64,000 bases of DNA from Aegilops tauschii subsp. strangulata. Lineage: Eukaryota > Streptophyta > Magnoliopsida > Poales > Poaceae. Below the pieces are notes generated by a model. It was given only the letters and a program-made list of their open reading frames with translations. It ran no database searches and was not told the DNA's origin. Of this stretch, positions 22,030 through 31,468 are shown one piece after another (position 1 is the first letter of the stretch; each line of letters begins with the position of its first letter). Both the position numbers and the translations under genes were made by a program. The stretch covers positions 377,129,054 through 377,193,053 of the forward strand of contig NC_053041.3 in NCBI RefSeq assembly GCF_002575655.3, in the 5' to 3' direction.

Positions 22030-22690
22030 AATAGGGTTTTTCTATTGCAAACGGTTATTGAGAAAACACTGTGTGTGATGCACTCAATGACGCACACAGT
22101 TTCTAGGAATAAACCGTGCTGGATTAATGAACAATCACACACAACATCCTCTTGAAAACTGTTTGCGTTAGGCCACCTCGCGCAAACATTTACCACATAA
22201 AAACTGTATGTGATGGACAGCCTTTGCCACACAGTTTTTTCTACGCACCGTGTGTGGTGCATTCAATAAAGCAAACGATAAAATTGTTAATACAAGTGCA
22301 ATGGAAACGCTATCACAAACGATTTAACGGGGAAAATTGTGTGTGATGTACCTGCGAACAGAAACGTTCTCCTTGGAGCGACTGTGTGGGATGTATATAC
22401 GAACGAAAATATTTAGCGGGGACTGACTGTGCGATGTACTTATGACCGGAAATGATTTCGCCTGTATGATTGTATTTTTTAGCACTACTATACGTATAAC
22501 CGTATTTGGTCGCTCGCCGGTCGCACACGACCTCATTTTTCCGAGCGTGTGTGCCAGGAGGGCATATCCCCGACGGTTTCTGGGTCGTGTGGGAAGGACC
22601 CCTATCACCCACACCCACTAGGCGATGGTTCCAAATGTCGTCGCGGAAAGGGGTTAAAAACCGTTTGTATAGCACCTCGCTGTACTAGTG
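22030..22690. repeat. CACTA right terminus and subterminal repeats
   Basis: Repeated motifs of the form 'tgtgtgatg', 'cacacagtt' and 'aaaccgt' occur from about 22040 to 22430, matching those at the left end. The terminus reads tgtactagtg at 22681-22690 and is followed by the duplicated act. Confidence 0.7.
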
Positions 22691-23033
22691 ACTATACTCA
22701 TGATATAAGGTAACTGGTATTACCGTCGCACTGGCACACTTGATGTATACCATGAAATGAATTCTCTACACGCCTAACTTCCCCATTGCAAGAAAAACAA
22801 ACTTACTTTCTGTTTTTTATGTTCATTACTTTCAAGTGTTATTATTCTTGCTGCTGCAAACTCGTCATATTTACTACCGTTGTCTATTTACCTCTTGGGA
22901 CAGTAACGACATTTGCAGAATCACAAGAATTTACTTTGCATAAGAACCATGACAACTTGTGTGTGGCAGAAATGCTACTTAGAAATACTCTCACCCGCTC
23001 TTCGTTGGGACGATTATTAATTGGGAGACTTAC
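22691..23033. other. Unidentified repeat-like sequence between the CACTA and a LINE fragment
   Basis: AT-rich sequence with no ORF of note. Stretches such as 'gcagaaatgctacttagaaa' look like retrotransposon interior or LTR sequence, but I cannot place them in a family. Confidence 0.25.
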
Positions 23034-24530
23034 ATGAAAGTGCTACACCACCCTGTTTGGCTTGCAGGCTATCAAGGGTCGATTGGCAATACCTTGAGGA
23101 TAAGGCCGCGGACTAGCTTGTCACTTGGGAGGGAGGGAATATCACCTCGAAGGGTCGGTGCAAAATCGGTGCTGACCTTGCAAGTGATCTTCCACGCCAC
23201 CTCCCTCGTCATCCCACTCTACACACTCACTAGCATCAACAAGATCAAGAGGGCATTCCTCTGGTGCAGGATGGACAAGACGACTAGCGCCAAGTGCAAG
23301 GTTAATTGGGAGGCAGTGTGCCGCCCTATGGATCTTGGTGGCCTCTGTGTGCTTCACCTTGGCAAAATTCACTGAGCCCTAAGATTATGATGGCCTTGGT
23401 ATAAGTGGTATGATCCATCACGGATGTGGGTGGAGATGGGCAATCATTACGATGAGGAAGACATGGACACTTCTTCTATGCTTCGACCTCTATCCCTATT
23501 GGTAATGGTGCTATTGCACCCTTTTGGGACTCCCCTTGCCTACTTGGAAAGAGATTTAAAGATTGGCTCCGCTCATTTTTGAGTGCTCCACGAGGAAAAA
23601 TTGGAAGGTGCGTGAAGCCTTGCTTGAGGGCGCATGGATTGCCAAAGTTGAAGTCTGCCTTTACCTTCGACCATACCCGCCAATTCACCTTATTTTGGTG
23701 CTTGCTTCAGGACGTCCACCTCCACGAGGATACGGAGGATTCTACCACTTCGAAGCACACAATAAATGGTGAATATACCGTGGCCTCGGTTTGTAAGGTG
23801 CAGTTCTTGGGCATTGTTCGCACAAAGATGAATAACACCATTTGGATGGGTTGGGTACCCCCTAAAATCAAGTTCTTTGCTTGGCTAGCAATTCAAACCG
23901 CTTTGCCAAGCGATGTTGGGACAATTGCGGACTTCGACCGTTATGCAAGAGAGAGCAAGAATCCGCTGCACAACTCTTTTACAAACATGGTTTGGGCACC
24001 CCCAAAAATCAGGTTCTTTGCTTGGCTAGCAATTCAAAATCGTGTTTGGACCGTCAACCGCTTGGCCAAGCGAGGTTGGGACAATTGCAGACATTGACCG
24101 TTATGCAAGAGGGAGCAAGAGTCTGTTGCACAACTCTTTTACAAGCGTCGTTAGACATTAAGACTTTGGGAATGTTGAAAGATTCGCTCCAATAGGATAG
24201 CATGGATATTGCCACTCGGCCGGTGGAAAGATTGTTCAAGGAGTGGTGGACATACATATCTAGTGCGACGATGGTGCATAGGAAAGCAATGGCCTCCTTA
24301 ACGATGCTTGTTTGTTGGACTATTTGAAATGAGAGTAACACGGGGATATTCTGCAACAAGTTCAAGCCACCTAACATCTTACTTACTAACATAAAGGGTG
24401 AGGCTAAGCTAATTTTGGGTCATTTAATGCCGGGGGAGTAATGACCACGTTGTAATATTTTTTAACTTTTCGCTATAAACTCATGTCCGTGTTTCTTTTT
24501 AATTAATGGATGAGGGAAAGCTTTTGTCTC
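23034..24530 (+). pseudogene. LINE reverse-transcriptase C-terminal fragment
   Basis: Pieces in several frames read together as the end of a plant LINE ORF2: INKIKRAFLWCRMDK and CKVNWEAVCRPMDLGGLCVL (the 'W..VC.P...GGLGV' segment after the RT thumb), then MWVEMGNHYDEEDMD, FWDSPCL-type sequence, and APPKIRFFAWLAIQNRVWTV (start of the zf-RVT module). The fragment ends near 'LGHLMPGE' at about 24440 and an AT-rich tail. It lacks the RT palm and endonuclease, so it is 5'-truncated, and it has several frameshifts and stops. Around 23859-24140 a 141-bp segment is duplicated in tandem. Confidence 0.7.
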
Positions 24531-26032
24531 ATGTCCCTTTTGAGCAAATTTAGAGTATAGAAATCTCTAAGTGCAATTCCAATGCGGTTCATTAAAACTC
24601 CCCAAAATGTTCGAACAACATGGTCCGGACACTTTTGGCCATCCAACATCGTGCAACAAATCCATCTAGACATGTTCGGACTTGTGAAATCTCACAACTC
24701 TCCCTAAACTTGTGGGACGTTTGAGGAAGTTCGGTCACGCTACAAACACATTGGCTCAACCTTAGACCCTATCACAAACTCATACCTTTCTCATTCCTTC
24801 TCTCCTCTCCTTATTGGACAAAAGACCGACATTTGATGTATATGGTTGCATGGTTTAGCTCCTTTACCGATATCCGCGGACATATTTCGTCGTTTCGGTG
24901 GACATTGGATGTTGTCCGTTCGGTGAACCACGTTAGAGTTGGGCTTAATTCCTGGAAGCAGGCCGAACCTATCCACACTTTTAGCATACCCGCGCGGCAG
25001 AGGAGATGGGTCAGGCGGGAGCCAGCTTCTCGGCGGCGCGTGGGCTCTGTGCACCGGCGGCAGTCGACTAGTTGGGCTCCAGGGGTGGTGCGAAGCAGAT
25101 CGGGCCCCGGCGTCCTGTTCTGCGAGGAGGCCATGACGACCGTCGGGCGCATGGGGCCGGCGGCTCTATCCGGCGAGGACCGGCGGCAGCGATGAAGACC
25201 TGGGCCCTGGCGTCCAGTTCTGAAGATGGTTGCGGCGGACGTTGGGCGCGTGGGGCCGGCGGCCGCCGGCCGTGTGTCTGCGGTGGTGGTCTGGCTTGGG
25301 TTGGTGGTCGGAGGTGCAGCGCCGGGTGAAGACTTTGCTGCCGACTCTTGAGCTGGGGCTGGCGACGGCGACGCCTGCGGGCGCCGCTTCCTTCTTGAAG
25401 GCGTCGCTGAGGCGTTCCTGCTCACTCCACTACGCAAGGGTGCTCGGGGGAAACCCTTGATCCCCTAGGATCGGACGATGATGGCGGCGTGCGTCGCACC
25501 TCTTGGGGCATCGTTCCAGGAGCTCCTTACCGGCTAGAGGGACCAGTGATAGGTGGGGGAGGTTGTGCTGCTCAGTCGTGCCCGTCCGACAATGTGAGCA
25601 TTGTTGGAGGCGTGGCATTGTTAATGGCGGCGAAGATCGGCGGCATGGCGCTGTGGAGGCGCGCCGCCTGATGCGCGGAGATGGGCTCGCGCAGGAGGAG
25701 GTAGCTGTCTGGCGTCATGGTGACGTCGATGGCGGAGTGGCCTACACAAGGTAGAAGACTCAATATTTTCTGAAGACGGACCTGTGGAAGATGGCTGCGA
25801 CGACACAAGAGTGTGTCTGACCGGATTGTGCCCCAGACCCGGTATGTGGCTCGGCTGGGGCTTCCGGCTTGTGATGTTAGGTTTAGGTGAGTGGTTTGGG
25901 TAGTGGCCCAACTAGCATCCCTTCATCATATGGATAAGAGTAGCGGCATATGTTGCCGAGATGGTGGATTCAGGAATATTGTTTGTAACACTTTGTAAGG
26001 TCCTCGAGAATAATTAATAAAGTGGCCGTATG

Positions 26033-26250
26033 AGCTAAGTTGTATTACTCTCACACACTAATTACATTGGCCACGATGGGCTTATATAGCAGAAGTACAG
26101 AGAGAGAGGGAGAGAGTATACAACGGCACCCCTGCCATGCAGGGCGTGCGGGCGCACGTAGGCGCATGAACAGCGTGGGTAGTTAGCCTAGCTAGAGACC
26201 CGGCGAGTGGGTTAGCCACCTGGGAGCTGTTGTAGACGAGTAGTCGAACA
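26033..26250 (-). repeat. 3' LTR of the Copia element
   Basis: 218 bp, from agctaagttgtatta on the plus strand to tagtcgaaca. A TATA-like sequence (tatataa on the minus strand) lies at 26083-26089. It differs from the other LTR by an A/G at 26054 and an extra 'ga' in the purine run near 26110. Confidence 0.95.
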
Positions 26251-29200
26251 CCCCCACCCCCCCCCCCCCCCCGCAGCCGAAACGTGAGGTTCGCCGACGT
26301 TGAGGCTGGACCGAAAGTCGTTGAAGACGCGCGTCGGCAACCCCTTTGTGAAGATGTCCGCAAACTGGGAGCTCGTGGGGACGTGAAGAACACGCAGCTC
26401 GCCTAGCATGACGCGTTCACGAATGAAGTGGAGATCGATCTCAATGTGCTTCGTTCGTTGGTGCTGCACCGGGTTGCTAGACATGTGGACGGCGCTGAGG
26501 TTGTCGCAGTAGACCACCGTAGCTCGCGCGGGAGGCTGATGAAGTTCGCCAAGTAGTTGACGTAGCCACACCGTCTCGGCGACGGCGTTTGCCACGGCGC
26601 GGTACTCGGCCTCGGCACTGGACCGGGAGATGGTACTCTGCCGCTTCGACGACCAGGTGAGAAGGTTGCTGCCGAGAAAGACGCAGAAGCCGGAGGTCGA
26701 CTTGCGTGTGTCTGGGCAACCTGCCTAGTCGGCGTCGGAGTAGGCGGTGAGATCGGTGGAGGTGTCCCGATGGAGCTGGAGTCCGAGGTGCGTCGTCCCT
26801 CGCAGGTACCGGAGGATGCGTTTGACGAGCTGGAAGTGGCAGTCACGCGGCGCAAGCATGAACAAGCAGCACTGCTGGACGGCGTAAGAGAGATCGGGGC
26901 GTGTCAACGTGAGGTACTGGAGCGCACCAGCCAGGCTGCGGTAGAGCGACGGGTCGTGGAAGAGAGGCCCGGAGGCGGCGGAGAGCTTGGCGAGCGTGTC
27001 CACGGGCGTCGAGAGCGGCCTACAGTTGAGCATCCCGGCACGGTCGAGGATCTCCAACGCATACTGCTCCTGGGAAAGGAACAAGCCACGCGGCGAGGTG
27101 GTGACGTTGATCCCGAGGAAGTGGTGGAGCGCACCTAGGTCAGTCATCGCGAACTCGCGATGGAGCGCCTGGATGACGGTGTTGAGGACGGCGACAGTGC
27201 TGGCGGTGAGGATGATGTCGTCCACGTACAGCAGGAGGTAGGCGAGTTCCCCGCCTCGGCGGAGAATGAACAGCGACGAGTCCGCCCGCGACGCGACGAA
27301 GCCGATGGAGCGCAAGTACGTGGTGAAGCGTGAGAACCATGCCCTCGGCGCCTGCTTGAGGCCGTAGAGGGAACGGTTCAGCCGGCAGACGTGCGAGGGT
27401 GAGGTAGCATCGACGAAGCCGGACGGTTGGGCGCTGTAGACGGTCTCCGCGAGGTGGCCGTGAAGGAAGGCGTTCTTGACGTCGAGTTGGTGGATGGGCC
27501 AGCCCTTCCCGGTGGTGAGACCGAGAACCGTACGGATGGTCGCCGGCTTGACGACGGGGCTGAAGGTCTCGTCGTAGTCGACACCAGCACGCTGAGTGAA
27601 GCCACGCAGTACCCAGCGCGCCTTGTAGCGAGCAAGCGAGCCGTCGGAGTGGAACTTGTGGCGGAAGATCCACTTGCCCGTGACGACGTTGGTACCTGCA
27701 GGACGCGACACTAAACGCCAAGTGTTATTCCGCATCAGTGCATCATATTCTTCTTTCATTGCGTTGTACCAATTAGGGTCTCGAATGGCTACCCGAAAGG
27801 AGGATGGGATGGGACTGATGGTGGTTGGGGTTGGAGAGGAGGTGGTGAGGGCCTTGGGCTGAGCAAACCCGGTTTTAGCTCGTGTGCGCATGCGGTGAAG
27901 GTTAACCGGAGGGGTAACTGGGATTGCACGAGGAGGCAGCACGGGGACATGCGGAGCGGCAGGAGACCGGCACGGTGTAGGCACTGGAGATGTGCAAGGC
28001 GTGGAGGCTGCATGGGTTGTTGGTGGCGTGGGGCTGGCAGCATGTGGTGGCGTGAGATCTGCATGGGGGCTCGGTGGGGAGGAAGCGGCATGACCCGGGG
28101 ACGCAGAGGAAGGCTGGGGCGTACGTGCATGTGGTGGCGTACGTGCATGTGCATGTGCTGGGGAGCGCGTGGGGGACGCGTGGGGTCGGGGTGAGTCGGC
28201 CGGTAGCGCGCGCGGTGGGATTGGGGTGGAGGGCGCGGGTCCGTCGGGTGGGAGCGACCGATTGGCTGCCACCGGAAGTGGATAAGGCTGGTACGAGGTA
28301 GGTGCGGGACAGGATCTGGCGAAGGATTCTGGCCCGGGATTTTCTGTGGACGTGCGACGCGCGTGTGTGGATGGTGAGTCGCCAGAAAAATATGGGAAGA
28401 CGCGTTCGTCGAAGGTAACGTGACGAGAGATGATCACTTTGCGCGTGGAGAGGTCCAAGCATCTGTACCCTTTGTGCTCGAGGGGGTAGCCAAGAAAAAC
28501 ACAATGGGAGGAGCGAGGGGAGAGTTTGTGTGGACTGGTGGCGATGGTGTTAGGAAAACATAAGCGCCCGAACACGCGCATGTGATCGTAGGTAGGATGC
28601 TGGCCGAGGAGACGATGATAGGGTGTTTCAGAGGCAATGGAAAAGCATGGGCGCCGGTTAAGGATGTAGGTGGCAGTGTGGAGGGCCTCGACCCAGAAGG
28701 CGGGTGGTAGATTAGCGTGGATGAGGAGGACGCGTAGGATGTCGTTGGTGGTCCGGATGAGGCGCTCGGCCTTGCCATTTTGTGGCGATGTGTGGGGGCA
28801 CGACAGACGGAAGGATGCACCATAGCGAGAGAAGAGATCGCGGAGGGAGGTGGTGAGGAATTCACCCCCGTTGTCGCATTGCATGCATTGTATGGGGACG
28901 TGGAACTGGGTGAGGACGTACGCATGGAAACGGTGAAGTGCGTCGACGGTGTCGGATTTGTGGCGTAACGGAAACGTCCAAGAGTAGTGCGAGTAGTCAT
29001 CTAATATCACTAAGTAATATTGAAAACCAGAAAAACTACTAAGGGGAGAGGTCCATAAATCACAATGTATTAATTGAAAGGGGGCAGTAGTAAAGGAATG
29101 TGAACGAGGAAAGGGCAGCCGGGGCTGCTTGCCTAGTTGGCATGCCGTACAAACGGAAGGTGTGGATACATCCTTATTACAGTTTGGAAGGAAATGACTA

Positions 29201-31152
29201 GATAACAGGGAAACAGTTTTATTGCTCGGGTGCCCCAAGCGTTGGTGCCATACGTCGCCGCCGATGACAGTGAGAAGAGCTTGCACGCCGGTGTTGGAGA
29301 AGAATGGGTAGAGGTCCCCGTGGCTATTGCACCTCATGATTGTCTTGCGAGTGGCTAGATCCTTCACGGAAAAACCGAACGGATCAAATTCTATACTGCA
29401 AGAATTATCAATGGTAAAGCGACGAACGGAAATGAGGTTTTTGATGATAGTGGGTGATACTAGGACGTCATTAAGAGAAAAGGAGGAAACAGTAGTAGAG
29501 CCAACAGCAGTAACGGGTAAGAGAGACCCATCTCCAACAACAATGCCAGAAGATTGACGCATAGATGGGGAAGAAAGCTTGGAGAGAGCGTGCGTCATAC
29601 CAGTCACATGAGAAGAAGCTCCGGTGTCGAGGAACCACTCTTGGCCGCCGCTGCCGGCGTTGTGCTGCAGGGACAGGTTCTGGAGGGCCGCGTAGAGCTG
29701 GTTGTATTGCTCCCACGAGGGCCCTCCGGTTGGCGGCGCGGCAGCCACGGGATAGGCCTGGTGAGGCGGCGGCGGGCGCGGGCCGAGGACGCCCGCAGCA
29801 TTCGGCGCGGCCCATGCAGGACGAGGCGGAGTCTGGCCCGGGAGCATGGTGCCGTAGGGTGCGAAGAAACCGGAGAGCGGCAGGCCTGGGGTCGATGTAG
29901 CAGCGCCGCGCCCGGTCGAGGGGCCAGCGGAGGAGTATGAGCCGCGCCCACGGCCACGGCCGCGGCCACACCCACAGCCGCGGGAGCCTGGGTCGCCGTT
30001 GGGGGAGGCAGTGCTCCCTTTGCCCTTGTCGTTGGAGGCCCGTTCGTGGGAGCCCCGATCGGCGGAGGAGCCCGAGGGAGTCCGGTCGTTGGAGGAGTTG
30101 GCGCCGCCGGCGATGGTGAGGGCGGTGGCAGTGACCTCCGGGCGTCCGTCGAGGCGAGCGCGCTCGTTGGCCGCGATTTCCTCCATGAGGAGTCGCGAGC
30201 ACGCCTGCACGAACGAGGGGAACGGCGTCTGCATCGGAAGGAGCGTCGCCATGATCTGGAACTTGCGGGAGAGCCCGCGAATGAGCTGGAGGGTGAGGGC
30301 CCGATCGGTGATGTGGTCGCCGACGTCCCCGAGCTCGTTGGCGAGGGATTTAAGTCGCCGACAGTACTCGGCGATGGACAGGTCTCCCTGGACCAGGTTG
30401 CGAAATTCCGCGCCGAGGATGACGGCACGCCCTGCTTGATTGTCGCGGAAGAGCAGGTGCAGCTGGGTCCAGATGTCGAACGCGGTGCTCTCCGGGGAGG
30501 CGACGACGTCCAGCAGCTCGTCGGCGACGACCCCGTGGAACCAGAGGACGACCGTGAGGTCATCGTTGCGCCAGACCGCGCTCTGGTGAAGCGGCGCGGC
30601 GTACTCATCGACATGGGTCTGCACGTTGTATTTGCAACAGATACAGTAGAAAAGTTTGCGCCACTTGGTGTAATTACCGGACTCCAGTTCCAGCGGCGTG
30701 TGGAAGTGGTGCGCGATGGATGCCGGGAGGTCGACGGAGGAGGACGAGCCGACGTCCGGCGCGGCCAGGTGCGGGAGCACGTCGTGGGCGGGGCGCGGGA
30801 CGGGAACGCTCCCGGCGGTGTGAAGATGAGTCGCGGCGGGGGCAGGTGCGGCGAGGTGGAGCCCGGGAGCCGCGGTGGAGGATGAAGAAGGGGCAGCCTC
30901 GGGAACCTGCTCCTTGCCACGGACGACGTCGGGCGCGAGACGGGGAGCGGGGGCTGTCGGGGCCGCGGCTGGAGCAGCAGCGGGGGCCGTGGTGACCACG
31001 GCGGGGGCGGCAAGGCGGGCCGCAGCGGGTGCTGTGGTGTGCACCGGCACTGGAGTGCGGACGGGGTCCGTGTCGAAGAGGCGTCTGGCGGAAGGAGGAG
31101 TGTAGAGGGAGTCGAGATCGGCAGAGCGAGAGCGGCGAAGGAGCCGATTCAT
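26212..31152 (-). pseudogene. Copia gag-pol polyprotein, one nonsense codon in RNase H
   Basis: From ATG 31152 (MNRLLRRSRSADLDSLY) the frame runs 1475 codons to TAG 26727-26725 and continues in the same frame to 26212. Order: an Ala/Pro-rich leader; gag about 160-360 (LELESGNYTKWRKLF); a Gly/Arg-rich stretch (GRGRGRGRG) instead of a CCHC knuckle; protease DTGASSH near residue 505; integrase zinc region (HQRLGHPS..., CTACQLGK) from about 633 and catalytic QCDNGGEF and QNGKAER near 795; a Pro-rich linker; reverse transcriptase with VDYDETFSPV and YVDDIIL near 1307; RNase H starting YSDAD. The TAG replaces the Trp expected after SDAD and before AGCPDTRKSTSG. This is the Ty1/Copia domain order. 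The last codons run into the 3' LTR. Confidence 0.92.
26251..26272 (-). other. Polypurine tract of the Copia element
   Basis: In element sense a run of 16 G, one T and 5 G directly precedes the 3' LTR. Plus-strand priming is expected here. The homopolymer length should be treated with caution because such runs are error-prone in sequencing. Confidence 0.7.
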
Positions 31153-31188
31153 GGTGGAAGCGGAAGCGGAAAAAGTGGATCGAAGAAG

Positions 31189-31198
31189 TCTGATACCA
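31189..31198 (-). other. Primer binding site, initiator tRNA-Met type
   Basis: In element sense TGGTATCAGA abuts the 5' LTR with no spacer and matches the first ten bases of the standard plant initiator tRNA-Met site (TGGTATCAGAGC). Confidence 0.8.
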
Positions 31199-31414
31199 AG
31201 CTAAGTTGTATTACTCTCGCACACTAATTACATTGGCCACGATGGGCTTATATAGCAGAAGTACAGAGAGAGAGGGAGAGTATACAACGGCACCCCTGCC
31301 ATGCAGGGCGTGCGGGCGCACGTAGGCGCATGAACAGCGTGGGTAGTTAGCCTAGCTAGAGACCCGGCGAGTGGGTTAGCCACCTGGGAGCTGTTGTAGA
31401 CGAGTAGTCGAACA
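31199..31414 (-). repeat. 5' LTR of the Copia element
   Basis: 216 bp, nearly identical to 26033-26250. The promoter TATA (tatataa in element sense) lies near 31250. It is followed outward by the duplicated gtatg at 31415-31419. Confidence 0.95.
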
Positions 31415-31468
31415 GTATGCATCTCCCAGATGCAGAGGCCGGGGGTCATCCTTCTTTTCTAAAAAAAA

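Larger units (their letters stand above)
5016..22690 (+). mobile_element. CACTA (En/Spm-type) DNA transposon, non-autonomous, with nested Gypsy
   Basis: The left end reads CACTACTGCAGGATGCTG and the right end, on the other strand, CACTAGTACAGCGAGG. They are flanked by the 3-bp duplication act at 5013-5015 and 22691-22693, as expected for CACTA elements. Subterminal regions carry many short repeats of the 'gtttgcgatg / cacacggtt' type. Without the 8.2-kb Gypsy insertion at 11231-19448 the element is about 9.5 kb. Cargo: a minus-strand 3'-5' exonuclease-like gene, a plus-strand proline/arginine-rich broken ORF, an acidic ORF cut by the Gypsy insertion, a B3-like gene and two tandem arrays. I found nothing like the TNP2/TNPD transposase, so mobility would need a partner element. 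Confidence 0.85.
26033..31414 (-). mobile_element. Young Copia LTR retrotransposon, minus strand
   Basis: Two LTRs of 218 and 216 bp bound one long gag-pol frame, and the element is flanked by a perfect 5-bp duplication gtatg (26028-26032 and 31415-31419). Element-sense order is 5' LTR (31414-31199), primer site, polyprotein, G-rich polypurine tract, 3' LTR (26250-26033). The LTRs differ by one substitution and one 2-bp indel, so insertion is recent on the scale of this window. In element sense the LTR starts TG and ends CT rather than CA. A single nonsense codon breaks the polyprotein, so this copy is non-autonomous today. The insertion is in the 3' end of a LINE. Confidence 0.95.
24790..31468 (+). 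mobile_element. LINE-type 3' end split by the Copia insertion
   Basis: 24790-26027 is GC-rich, largely non-coding sequence with phrases typical of the long 3' UTR of Triticeae LINEs ('gggaaacccttgatcc', 'cttcttgaaggcgtc'). It runs into taataaagtggccgtatg at 26015-26032. After the Copia element the sequence resumes at 31415 with gtatgcatctcccagatgca, then 'gaggccgggggtcatcc' and ends in cttttctaaaaaaaac (31453-31468). Joined across the insertion this gives a normal LINE tail with an AATAAA-type signal and a short A tail. Its 5' boundary is not visible; whether it belongs with the RT fragment at 23034 is uncertain. Confidence 0.55.

Noticed and set aside
29604..31013. 469-codon minus-strand frame overlapping gag in another phase
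   Set aside because: Composition is Pro/Arg/Ser-rich without domains, the typical shadow of an Ala/Gly/Pro-rich gag.
26770..31105. Several long plus-strand open frames opposite the Copia polyprotein (for example 30046-30885)
   Set aside because: They are shadows of a GC-rich coding strand; the minus strand carries clear gag, protease, integrase and RT motifs in one frame.
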